Part shown: piece after piece, positions 8,101 to 16,200 of the stretch | Layout: each line of letters begins with the position of its first letter | How positions within the stretch are numbered: the stretch's first letter is position 1 | From: Candidatus Leptovillus affinis | GTDB lineage: Bacteria > Chloroflexota > Anaerolineae > Promineifilales > Promineifilaceae | DNA length: 64,000 bases | Direction: 5' to 3' | NCBI GenBank assembly: GCA_016705235.1 | Contig: JADIYP010000002.1 | Span: forward strand, 1,024,306-1,088,305 | Program-made: the position numbers and the translations under genes | Notes under the pieces: model-generated | The model's database searches: none | What the model was told of the DNA's origin: nothing | The model's input: the letters and a program-made list of their open reading frames with translations, nothing else

Positions 8101-9133
8101 TTTGATGCAAGCTGAATTAAAGACGCAGACACACGCGGCTGAAGCAGTCCGCGAAATGACCTACGCCCACGCCATCCGCGAGGCGCTGCAGCTAGCCATG
8201 CGCCGCGATGAGCGCGTGTTTATGCTCGGCGAAGACATCGGCGTCTACGGCGGCGCGTTTGGCGTGACGGATGGGCTGATCGAAGAGTTTGGCGCGGAGC
8301 GCGTGCGCGACACGCCCATCTCCGAGGCGGTGATTGCCGGGGCGGCCATCGGCGCGGCCGTGACCGGGATGCGGCCGGTGGCTGAAATCCAATTTATGGA
8401 CTTCATCACCCTGTCGATGGAGCAGTTGGTGCTGCAAGGGGCCAAAATGCGCTTCATGTTTGGCGGCAAAGCCAGCGTGCCGCTGGTGCTGCGCACGCCC
8501 GCCGGTTCCGGCACGGGCGCGGCAGCGCAGCACTCTGAAAGCCTGGAAGCGTGGTTTGTGCACGTGCCCGGCCTGAAAGTGGTCATGCCCGCCACCCCCT
8601 ACGACGCCAAAGGGCTGCTCCTGGCGGCCATCGAAGACGACAACCCGGTGATTTTTGTGGAGCATAAACTGCTCTACCGCACCAAGGGCCACGTGCCGGA
8701 AGGCTACTACATCGTGCCATTGAGCCAGAGCGAGGTGAAGCGCGAAGGGCGCGACGTGACGGTCGTGGCCACGTCGATCATGGTTCCCCGCGCCCTGGAA
8801 GCAGCCGATTTGCTGGCGCAGGAGGGCATCGAATTAGAAGTGGTGGACCCGCGCACGTTGAAACCTTACGACGCGGCCACGGTGACGCGCTCCGTGTGCA
8901 AGACGGGGCGGGCGCTGGTGGTCCACGAAGCGCCCAAAACCGGCGGTTTTGGCGCGGAGGTGGTGGCCGAGATTGTGGCGGGAGAAGCGTTTGATTACCT
9001 GGACGCGCCGGTGCGCCGTCTGGCCGGGCTGGACGTGCCTATTCCGTACAATCGGGAACTGGAGCGCACGGCCGTGCCGCAGGTGGCCGACATCGTGCGT
9101 GAGGCGCGGGCGCTGGCGCGCGGGGAGTATTAG
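8093..9133 (+). CDS. Thiamine-dependent 2-oxoacid/acetoin dehydrogenase E1 component, beta subunit
   Basis: The 346-residue product matches AcoB/PdhB-type E1 beta: LGEDIGVYGGAFGVTDGL (about 46-63), RDTPISEAVIAGAAIGAA (TPP-activating Glu, about 72-89), a GAKMRFMFGG loop and the C-terminal transketolase-like domain with VVDPRTLKPYD and VHEAPKTGGFGAE. It completes the E1 decarboxylase with the preceding gene, with which it overlaps, and ends two bases before the E2 gene. The N terminus is about 20 residues longer than usual; an internal ATG at MTYAHAIREAL is an alternative start. Confidence 0.94.
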   Translation: MPDLMQAELKTQTHAAEAVREMTYAHAIREALQLAMRRDERVFMLGEDIGVYGGAFGVTDGLIEEFGAERVRDTPISEAVIAGAAIGAAVTGMRPVAEIQFMDFITLSMEQLVLQGAKMRFMFGGKASVPLVLRTPAGSGTGAAAQHSESLEAWFVHVPGLKVVMPATPYDAKGLLLAAIEDDNPVIFVEHKLLYRTKGHVPEGYYIVPLSQSEVKREGRDVTVVATSIMVPRALEAADLLAQEGIELEVVDPRTLKPYDAATVTRSVCKTGRALVVHEAPKTGGFGAEVVAEIVAGEAFDYLDAPVRRLAGLDVPIPYNRELERTAVPQVADIVREARALARGEY

Positions 9134-9135
9134 CC

Positions 9136-10326
9136 ATGCCTGTGCCCGTGATTATGCCTAAATTTAGCATGACCCAGGAAGAAGGTCGGGTAATGGCCTG
9201 GCTGGTTGCCGAGGGCGACATTGTCGAGAAGGGCGATCCGCTGCTGGAGGTGGAGACCGACAAGGTGACGATGGAGGTCGAAGCGCCGGAGAGCGGCGTG
9301 CTGCGCGGCGTGGCCGTGAAAGAAGGGGATGTGGCGCCGGTAACGGCCGTTATCGCCCACATCGTCTTGCCCGGTGAAGTGTGGCGAGCTGAGCCGGTGA
9401 AGGCCACGCCGGTCGCCCAGCGGGTGGCGGCGGCGGCAGGCGTTAACGTCGGTGACGTGCCGGCGGCGGGCAAAGTGCGGCGGCAGGATGTGGAAGCCTA
9501 TCTGGGCAAAGTGCGGGCGACCCCGGCGGCGCGGCGATTGGCGCGGGCGCAGGGGGTGGACCTGACGGCCGTGAATGGCAGTGGCCCACATGGCCGGGTG
9601 CAGGCAAAAGATGTCATTGGTCCGGTGGTCGAAGAGAAAGCGGTGCAGCCGGTGAGCGCGATGCGGCGGACGATTGCCGAACGGCTGACGCGGAGCTACC
9701 AGACCATCCCGCACATTACCTTTACGGTGGCGGCGGACATGACGGCCGTAACCGACCTGCGCCGCCGCCTGAATGAACGGGGCGACGGGGCGACGGTGTC
9801 GGTAACGGCCGTGCTGGTGAAGGTGTGCGCCTGGGCGCTGGGGCGGCAGCCGCTGGTCAATGCCTCGTGGCGCGAGGACGGCATCCAACTGCACGAACAG
9901 GCCCATATCGGCGTCGCCGTGGCCCTGGACGATGGGCTGATTGTGCCGGTGGTGCAAAACGCCGCCCATTTGGGGCTGGCGGCGATTGCTGAACAGGTGC
10001 AGGATTTGACGGCGCGGGCGCGTAACGGCCGTTTGCAGCCCGCCGACGTCCAGGGCGGCACGTTTACCATCAGCAATTTGGGCATGTGGGGCGTGGAGCA
10101 GTTTACGGCCGTCATCAACCCGCCCCAGAGCGCCATTCTGGCCGTGGGCCGCACAGTCAAGCAGCCGGTGGTGGTGGAAACGGCCGTGGGCGACGAACTT
10201 GTGATACGGCCCATGATGAAGATGACGCTGTCGGTGGATCATCGTATCATTGATGGAGCGGTGGCGGCACGCTTTTTGCAGGACGTAGTCGCTGCCTTAG
10301 AGCAGCCGGATCGGCTGTTATGGTAG
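9136..10326 (+). CDS. Dihydrolipoamide acyltransferase (E2) of a 2-oxoacid/acetoin-type dehydrogenase complex
   Basis: The 396-residue protein has one lipoyl domain (about 1-78; lipoyl Lys43 in ETDKVTMEVEAPESG), two consecutive E3/E1-binding-like motifs (about 91-123 and 129-161, ending GPHGRVQAKDV) and a catalytic acyltransferase domain (about 173-396) with the active-site DHRIIDG near the C terminus. E2 passes the acyl group from E1 to coenzyme A and forms the complex core. No dihydrolipoamide dehydrogenase (E3) gene lies in the window, so E3 is probably shared. The gene is exceptionally rich in ACGGCCGT sites. GGAG precedes the start, two bases after the E1 beta stop. Confidence 0.95.
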   Translation: MPVPVIMPKFSMTQEEGRVMAWLVAEGDIVEKGDPLLEVETDKVTMEVEAPESGVLRGVAVKEGDVAPVTAVIAHIVLPGEVWRAEPVKATPVAQRVAAAAGVNVGDVPAAGKVRRQDVEAYLGKVRATPAARRLARAQGVDLTAVNGSGPHGRVQAKDVIGPVVEEKAVQPVSAMRRTIAERLTRSYQTIPHITFTVAADMTAVTDLRRRLNERGDGATVSVTAVLVKVCAWALGRQPLVNASWREDGIQLHEQAHIGVAVALDDGLIVPVVQNAAHLGLAAIAEQVQDLTARARNGRLQPADVQGGTFTISNLGMWGVEQFTAVINPPQSAILAVGRTVKQPVVVETAVGDELVIRPMMKMTLSVDHRIIDGAVAARFLQDVVAALEQPDRLLW

Positions 10327-10363
10327 AGGACCAACAAACCCATTATCTCAAGGAGGATTTCCC

Positions 10364-11326
10364 ATGCGGATTGGCGTATTTACAGCCCTGTTTCAGAATT
10401 TGCCCTTTGAAGAGGCGTTGGATAAGGCGGTGGCGGCGGGGGTAACGGCCGTAGAAATTGGCGCGGGCGGTTATCCGGGCAGCCACCACTGCCCGGTGGA
10501 TGAGCTGCTGGCCAGCCAGGCAAAACGCGAGGCGTACCTGGAAGCGATTCATTCGCGCGGCCTGATCCTCAGCGCCCTGAGTGTGCACAACAACCCCATT
10601 CATCCAGACGAAGAAACGGCCGTGGAAGCCGACACCGTCATTCGCAAGGCAGCGCGGCTGGCCGGTCTGCTGGGTGTGCCGGTGGTCAACGGCTTCTCTG
10701 GCCTGCCGGCCGGTGCGCCGGGCGACAAAATGCCCAACTGGGTGACCTGCCCCTGGCCGCCCCATTTCCTGGAGATTCTCGATTATCAATGGAACGAGAA
10801 GGCCATTCCCTACTGGCAGGAAGCGGGCCAATACATCGAAGACCAGGGCGTGAAATTTGCCTTTGAGATGCATCCCGGCATGTTGGTCTACAACGTGGAG
10901 ACGATGCTGAAGCTGCGCGACGCCGTGGGTCCGGTGCTGGGCTGCAACTTCGATCCGAGCCATCTCTTCTGGAATGGGGTGGACGCCGTGGCCGCGATTC
11001 GCAAGCTGGCGGGCGTGATTTATCACGTGCACGGCAAGGATTGTTACGTGGACAACCTGAATATCGCCGTCAACGGCTGCAACGACAACAAGCCGTATGA
11101 TCAGATCCTCAACCGCGCCTGGACGTTCCGCAGCATTGGCTATGGGCATGGGGCGCAGGTGTGGAAGGACATCAGCAGCGCCCTGCGGCTTGTCGGCTAC
11201 GATTACGTCATCTCCATTGAGCACGAAGATGCGCTGATGTCAACCGACGAAGGGCTGGCCAAGGGTGTGGCGATGTTGCAGCAGGCCAACATCTTCGAGC
11301 AGCCGGGCGAGATGTTTTGGGCGTGA
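10364..11326 (+). CDS. TIM-barrel sugar phosphate isomerase/epimerase
   Basis: This 320-residue protein belongs to the xylose isomerase-like TIM-barrel superfamily. Likely metal ligands sit in KFAFEMHPG (Glu about 167), LGCNFDPSHLFW (Asp/His about 200), IYHVHGKD (His about 227) and VISIEHED (Glu about 286). It has an AAGGAGG ribosome-binding site and follows E2 by 37 bases, so it belongs to the same rightward operon. The middle GHGAQVWKDI segment is common in proteins annotated as inositol or sugar-phosphate epimerases. It probably interconverts the pathway's sugar before or after oxidation. Substrate unknown. Confidence 0.88.
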   Translation: MRIGVFTALFQNLPFEEALDKAVAAGVTAVEIGAGGYPGSHHCPVDELLASQAKREAYLEAIHSRGLILSALSVHNNPIHPDEETAVEADTVIRKAARLAGLLGVPVVNGFSGLPAGAPGDKMPNWVTCPWPPHFLEILDYQWNEKAIPYWQEAGQYIEDQGVKFAFEMHPGMLVYNVETMLKLRDAVGPVLGCNFDPSHLFWNGVDAVAAIRKLAGVIYHVHGKDCYVDNLNIAVNGCNDNKPYDQILNRAWTFRSIGYGHGAQVWKDISSALRLVGYDYVISIEHEDALMSTDEGLAKGVAMLQQANIFEQPGEMFWA

Positions 11327-11328
11327 TG

Positions 11329-11371
11329 CGTGATTCGTGAACCGTGACCGTGAACGGAATACGGTTCACGG
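11329..11371. repeat. Intergenic GTGAACCGT-type hairpin repeat
   Basis: The spacer repeats GTGAACCGTGACCGTGAAC and returns as GGTTCACGG, giving an 8-bp stem (CCGTGAAC/GTTCACGG) with a short loop. It separates the epimerase from the cupin gene and resembles other dispersed spacer repeats of this genome. Confidence 0.6.
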
Positions 11372-11394
11372 ATGACGGCGTACGAAACAGAACC

Positions 11395-11790
11395 ATGCTT
11401 ATCATCCAGTTAAACGAGGCGGGGTGGGTGAACGGCCGTGGCTATCGCAAGCAGGTGGCGGCGGATACGGCCGTTCTCGCCGCCACCGGCACATTTGTGC
11501 AGGTGGTGGAGATGGCCCCTGGCGAAACCATCCCCGACCACAGCCACCAGACCTCGCGCGAGTTTTATGTGGTGCTGAACGGCCGTTGTCACCTCATCGT
11601 CAACGGGGAGAGCCATCACCTGGAACCGGGCGACATGCTGCTGATGGAGCCGGGCGATATTCATCGCCTGCACAACGACGGCGACGAGCTTTTCCGGCTG
11701 CTGGTTTTCAAGACCAACGCCACTGGTGAAGATACGTTCTGGGCAGATGAAGAAGAATTCACCACGGAGGCACGGAGGACACGGAGATGA
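11395..11790 (+). CDS. Small cupin-domain protein
   Basis: The 131-residue protein is a single cupin: motif 1 is PDHSHQTSREFYVVLNG (metal-binding His/His/Glu) and motif 2 is LEPGDMLLMEPGDIHRLHN (final His). Small cupins in sugar operons are usually sugar-binding isomerases, lyases or sensors. The start at 11395 (MLIIQLNEAG) is preferred because the upstream extension reads through a hairpin repeat. The C-terminal FTTEARRTRR is encoded by a copy of the CACGGAGGCACGGAG repeat, so the natural end was probably about 10 residues earlier. Its stop overlaps the start of the next gene by 4 bases (ATGA). Confidence 0.88.
   Translation: MLIIQLNEAGWVNGRGYRKQVAADTAVLAATGTFVQVVEMAPGETIPDHSHQTSREFYVVLNGRCHLIVNGESHHLEPGDMLLMEPGDIHRLHNDGDELFRLLVFKTNATGEDTFWADEEEFTTEARRTRR
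11760..11786 (+). repeat. One-arm copy of the CACCACGGAGGCACGGAG repeat, read as coding sequence
   Basis: This single-arm copy of the 7016-7078 repeat supplies the C-terminal TTEARRTRR of the cupin and a GGAG ribosome-binding site for the oxidoreductase that starts at 11787. A mobile spacer repeat has therefore been used as both a gene end and a translation-initiation region. Confidence 0.75.
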
Positions 11791-12938
11791 ATAGAGAAAT
11801 TCCTGAGATAGGCGTAGGTATGTTAGGGTATGCGTTTATGGGACGGGCGCACAGCAACGCCTTGCGCAGCATCCCCTTTGCCATCGATCCGCCGCCGGCC
11901 ATTCCCCGGCTGGTGGCCGTGTGCGGGCGCGATGAAGCGGCGCTGAAGGCGATGGCCGCCCGCTACGGTTACACCACGACCTACACCGACTGGCGCGATA
12001 TGCTGGCCGACGACCGCATCCAGTTGTTTGACAACGGGGGGCCGAATGACGCCCACGCGGAGCCGTGTATTGCGGCGGCGGAGGCGGGTAAACACGTTTT
12101 TTGCGAGAAGCCGCTGGCGCGCACGGCCGTCGAAGCCAAAGCCATGCTCGACGCCGTCACCAAAGCGGGGGTAAAGCACGGTGTGGCCTTCAATTACCGC
12201 TTTGTGCCAGCCATCCGGCAGGCCAAACTGCTGATCGACAGCGGCGCGCTGGGCCGCATCTACCACTTCCGGGCGATGTATTTGCAGGAGTGGATTTTGC
12301 CCCACTACCATACGCCGCGCCTGTGGCGCATGGACAAGAGCCGCGCGGGCACGGGGGCGATTGGCGACCTGGCGGCCCACATTGTGGACCTGGGGCGCTA
12401 TCTGGTAGGCGAGATGACCAGCGTGAGCGGATTGACCAGGACGTTTATTGAGGAACGGCCGTTGCCCGACGGCAGCGGCATGGGCAAAGTCGATGTGGAC
12501 GACGCCTTTGTCGCCACCGTCGAGTTTGCAAATGGGGCCATTGGCTCCCTGGAAGGCACGCGTCTGGCGGCCGGGCGCAAGAATTACGAAGTGCTGGAAA
12601 TCAACGGTGAGAAAGGCAGCCTGCGCTTCAATCTGGAACGGCTCAACGAACTGGAAGTTTACTGGGTGGACGATGAACCAGACACGACGCAAGGTTTCCG
12701 CAGAGTGATGGTCACAGAAAGCGTTCATCCCTGGCTGCAGCATTGGTGGCCGCCCGGCCACATCATCGGTTGGGAGCACACCTTCATCCACGAATTGACC
12801 CATTTCCTGGACAGCATCGTCAACGACAAGCCGGTCGCGCCGGTAGGGGCAACGTTTGAGGATGGATACCAGGCAGCGTTGGTGTGCGACGCTATTGTGG
12901 AGTCGGCCCTAACAAAACGCCAAATTAATGTACGTTGA
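11787..12938 (+). CDS. Gfo/Idh/MocA-family NAD(P)-dependent oxidoreductase
   Basis: The 383-residue protein has the family's N-terminal nucleotide-binding fold (VGMLGYAFMGRAHSNAL, about 8-24), the EKP motif in HVFCEKPLA (about 105-113) and the catalytic helix GDLAAHIVDLGRYL (about 192-205). It oxidises or reduces a sugar, polyol or amino sugar in the cytoplasm. The ATG overlaps the cupin stop (ATGA), so translation is coupled. It ends the rightward operon before the hairpin at 12943-13010. The fragment at 1-93 is a close relative, so each divergent arm of this island carries one Gfo/Idh enzyme and one TIM-barrel enzyme. Confidence 0.92.
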   Translation: MNREIPEIGVGMLGYAFMGRAHSNALRSIPFAIDPPPAIPRLVAVCGRDEAALKAMAARYGYTTTYTDWRDMLADDRIQLFDNGGPNDAHAEPCIAAAEAGKHVFCEKPLARTAVEAKAMLDAVTKAGVKHGVAFNYRFVPAIRQAKLLIDSGALGRIYHFRAMYLQEWILPHYHTPRLWRMDKSRAGTGAIGDLAAHIVDLGRYLVGEMTSVSGLTRTFIEERPLPDGSGMGKVDVDDAFVATVEFANGAIGSLEGTRLAAGRKNYEVLEINGEKGSLRFNLERLNELEVYWVDDEPDTTQGFRRVMVTESVHPWLQHWWPPGHIIGWEHTFIHELTHFLDSIVNDKPVAPVGATFEDGYQAALVCDAIVESALTKRQINVR

Positions 12939-12942
12939 GTCT

Positions 12943-13010
12943 TAACTTGTATGTTTAATGGTGATGGGTAATCATAGCGATTATCCCAAATCCATTAAAC
13001 ATACAAGTTA
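12943..13010. terminator. Large bidirectional hairpin between convergent genes
   Basis: Perfect 19-bp arms (12943-12961 and 12992-13010) flank a 30-base loop that itself contains a second near-perfect stem (GGGTAATC against GATTATCCC). It lies 4 bases after the oxidoreductase stop and separates the rightward sugar operon from the leftward adhesin gene, so a bidirectional terminator is the natural reading. There is no clear U-tract. Confidence 0.65.
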
Positions 13011-13224
13011 CTCCATTTCAGCCTAATTTACGGCCAACAAGTGGCGCTTTGTGACAGCTTCTCTGGTTTTAGGCCGTAACGCACCTTTCGAGTTTCTCGG
13101 ATTGTTCCACAAGAAAGTGCTGATGATATAAAATGCTACCTCTGGTAGCTTCGTTGGATTGAGCCTTTTTGTCTCATCGTTTACCTCCACTTGGGCGCGG
13201 CCAAACCAAACTGACCGCGCCGCG
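13011..13224. other. Spacer without a recognisable gene
   Basis: No supported gene. On the minus strand a strong GGAGGT precedes an ATG that opens only a 13-codon peptide (MRQKGSIQRSYQR), and a nearby 70-codon open frame shows no family. It could be the decayed end of a recombinase-like gene, but I cannot support that. Confidence 0.4.
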
Positions 13225-16200
13225 TTATTTAACAATCAGCGGTAAATAGACCGCAAATCCACTCTGCGCTACGGCCGTAATTCCTACGGCCGTTCCCCGT
13301 CCTGCACCAACTACCACATTATCAATCTGCGCCGTCAATCCACCAGGCAAAACGGCCGTTACCCCATACGTCCCCGCCGCAACCCCATAGAAGGCAAAAC
13401 GGCCGTTCCCATCCGTCACCCCCATCTGCCCCGCCACCGTCACCGGCACACCCGCCAACGGTGACTCCCACGGCTGGCGGATACCGTCGCCGTTCGTGTC
13501 CAACCAGGCGGTGCCGCGTACCACGCCCGCAGGCACAGCAGGCAGCCCCACCGCGCCGTTTGTCGCCGGATTCGCCGCCGCCGGATTGACTGCCAGCCAC
13601 CAGGGGATGATGGTGTAGCTGCCAGTCGCCACGTCCCAGAAGCGGAACGTGCCCAACGCCGTGCGCTGACTACCCACGCCCGCCACCGTCACGGTGATCG
13701 GCATGGTAATCAGCGGCTCGTCCGCGCCACGCTGCCCGTCCCCGTCCCAATCGTCATACACCGCGCCGGAGAGTTGGGCTAACGGCCGTAAGGCGATGCG
13801 GATCGCCCCACCGTTTTCGAGCGTGATGGTTTGAGATGGCATGACCGCGTAACCCACGGGGGGAGTGACGTTCGCCGTGTAATTACCGTTCGGCAGGTTG
13901 GGCACGCTAAACCGTCCTTGTGCGTCCGTCACCACGTCGGCCGACGTTGGCCCGCTCAGGCTGATGGCAACGCCGGAGATGCCGCTTTCGCCGCGCCGTA
14001 GCCAGCCATCCCCATCTTCATCGGCGAACACCTGCCCGCTCAAAGCCCCGCCAAAGCGGAAGGGCAGAGGCGGCAGGGTCACGTCCGCGCCGTTTAGCCA
14101 GAGGGATGCCGTATTGCCATGCAGCGGCACATACCCGGCGGGCGCGACCACTGCCAGCGCATGCGCTCCATCCTCAAGGCCGCTGATGACCCCGGACGAA
14201 TCGCCGCCCACGCTCACGCCGGGCAGCGCCGGTTCGTCGTCGTCCCACACCCCGTTCAGGTTGTCGTCGCGGAAGGCCGACCAACGGATCACCGCGCCGC
14301 TGTTCAAGCGATTAGCTTGCGCCGCTGCCGGAAGCAGGGTGATATCCCGCTGCCAGTAGCCTGGATTCCAGACGATGGCTCCGCCGGTGGTCTGGTAGCT
14401 GAAATTGGAGCCGGTGGCTGGGGTGGCCGGGTTGTAGCTTTGCTGGTAGCCCTCCGGCTCGCGGGCGGTGATGCAGTAGGCATATCCATTCCCCGGCAGC
14501 ATATTGGTGAATAGTTTGTAATCGCCGTTGATGTCGCTGGTCGTCTCCAGGTTTTGCCAGATGGGGTTGCTCTGCTGGCAGCCTTGCCCCGCTACCCAAT
14601 GAAAATAGCCGATGCGTATCCCGGCCACACCCGCGCCGCCATGTGTGACACGGCCGTACACCGTGTTGTAATTGTGATCCGCGCCCCCTTGCAGAATGCC
14701 AATGTTCGCCAACGCCGGCTGCGTCCCCGGCAGGAACCAGCCCGGCGCTTCCGTCAGGCTGTCACTCAGGCTAGCCGCATTGCTGACGTACAAATCCACC
14801 GTCGCCAGGTAGCGGACGCCCGCGTTCAACTCGGTGAACAGGTAGAAACCGTTGGCGTCGGGAACGGCCGTTTGCACGGGCAGGCCCCCATCATTCAGCA
14901 AACTCACCACATAGCCGGTGGCCGCCGCTTCGCCGCTGTCCCGCTGCCCGTTCACATTGTCATCCAGATAGACCACGCCGCTCAGGTGGCCCAACGGGTT
15001 GAGCGTCAGGTTTTGCTGGATGCTCTGCCCGGCGGTGGTGTAATTGACCACCGGCTCGCTCGCCAGCAGATGGCCCGGCGGCAGGGTGGGAATGCTCAGG
15101 CGGTATTGGCCGCTGGGCAGATTGCTGAACTGGTAGAAGGCGTCGCTGCACCAACCGGCGCAGCCGCTCGCCGCCACCGTGTCGTAGGTCTGGTTGGTCG
15201 CCACGTTGGTCAGGCGCACCGTCAGCCCACCCATGGCCCTCTGCGGGCCGATGACCGCGCCGTTGATACCGCCCGCCACCCGCGCCGCCACCTTGCGCGT
15301 CGTCGTCCCCGATCCGACCACGATGCTGATCGGCTGCGCTGTGCTGATTGTGTAACCGGCCGGAGCGACCACGTTCAGGCTGTAATTGCCTTCGTCCAGG
15401 ACAAACGCAGCGCCGTTTTCGCTGAGGCTCTTGGTTTGCCCGCCGACGGTGGCCGCGCCGCTGCTCAGGAATGGTTCGTTGCTGTCATGGACGCCGTCGC
15501 CATCTACGTCCCAAAAGGTCAGTACCAGCAGTGTGCCTTGTGGGTAAACGGACAGCAGTACGGGGACGCCGCTGTTCTTGGGCATGGCCGCGCCGTTCAA
15601 ATTAGCCGGGGCCACATCTGGCGGCAGGGTGTTGGTAACGATTTTGACGCAGCCGGGCGGATTGCCGGGCGCGGGCGCGGCGGCCAGCGGGCTGTTCAGA
15701 GTTAGTGGGTTGGTGAAGAGTACCAGCCCATCGGTGTTGGTTGTTTTCGTTTCGATGGGGCCGGCAATCCCGCCGCAAGGTTGGCTGACCAGTTGTACGT
15801 CCACGCCGCCCAAGCGCTGTTCCCCCGGATTGAGCTGGCCGTCCTGGTTGCTGTCCACGAAGACGATGGCTCGCGGGCGGCTGTCGTTGGGCGGCAGGGG
15901 GAACTGCACCCAGGGGATGCCGCCGCTCGCCGGGACAATGGCGATGCGCGTCAATTGCAAGTCTGGCGTGTTCATCTCCACCCGGTATTCGCCGCTGGTG
16001 ATCGAGAGCACGGTAAACGAGCCATCAGACGCGGTGGTGTGGGTGGAGATAGGTGTACCGGCTAAGGTTGAGATAATGATCTCTGCTCCAGCGTAGGGGT
16101 CGTCTATGCCGATGTCGTAACTGCCGTTGTTGTTCACGTCGTAAAAGGCGTAACCGGTCAGGGTGCGGTTTTCGGTGCGGGTGTAGCCAAAGTCGAGATA

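Noticed and set aside
13023..13235. 70-codon frame between the hairpin and the adhesin gene
   Set aside because: No family and no start signal in that frame; the only good ribosome-binding site opens a 13-codon peptide in another frame.
14554..15705. 383-codon open frame opposite the giant SdrD-B gene
   Set aside because: The opposite strand has an unmistakable repeat protein; the antisense translation is Ala/Arg/Gly-rich without domains.
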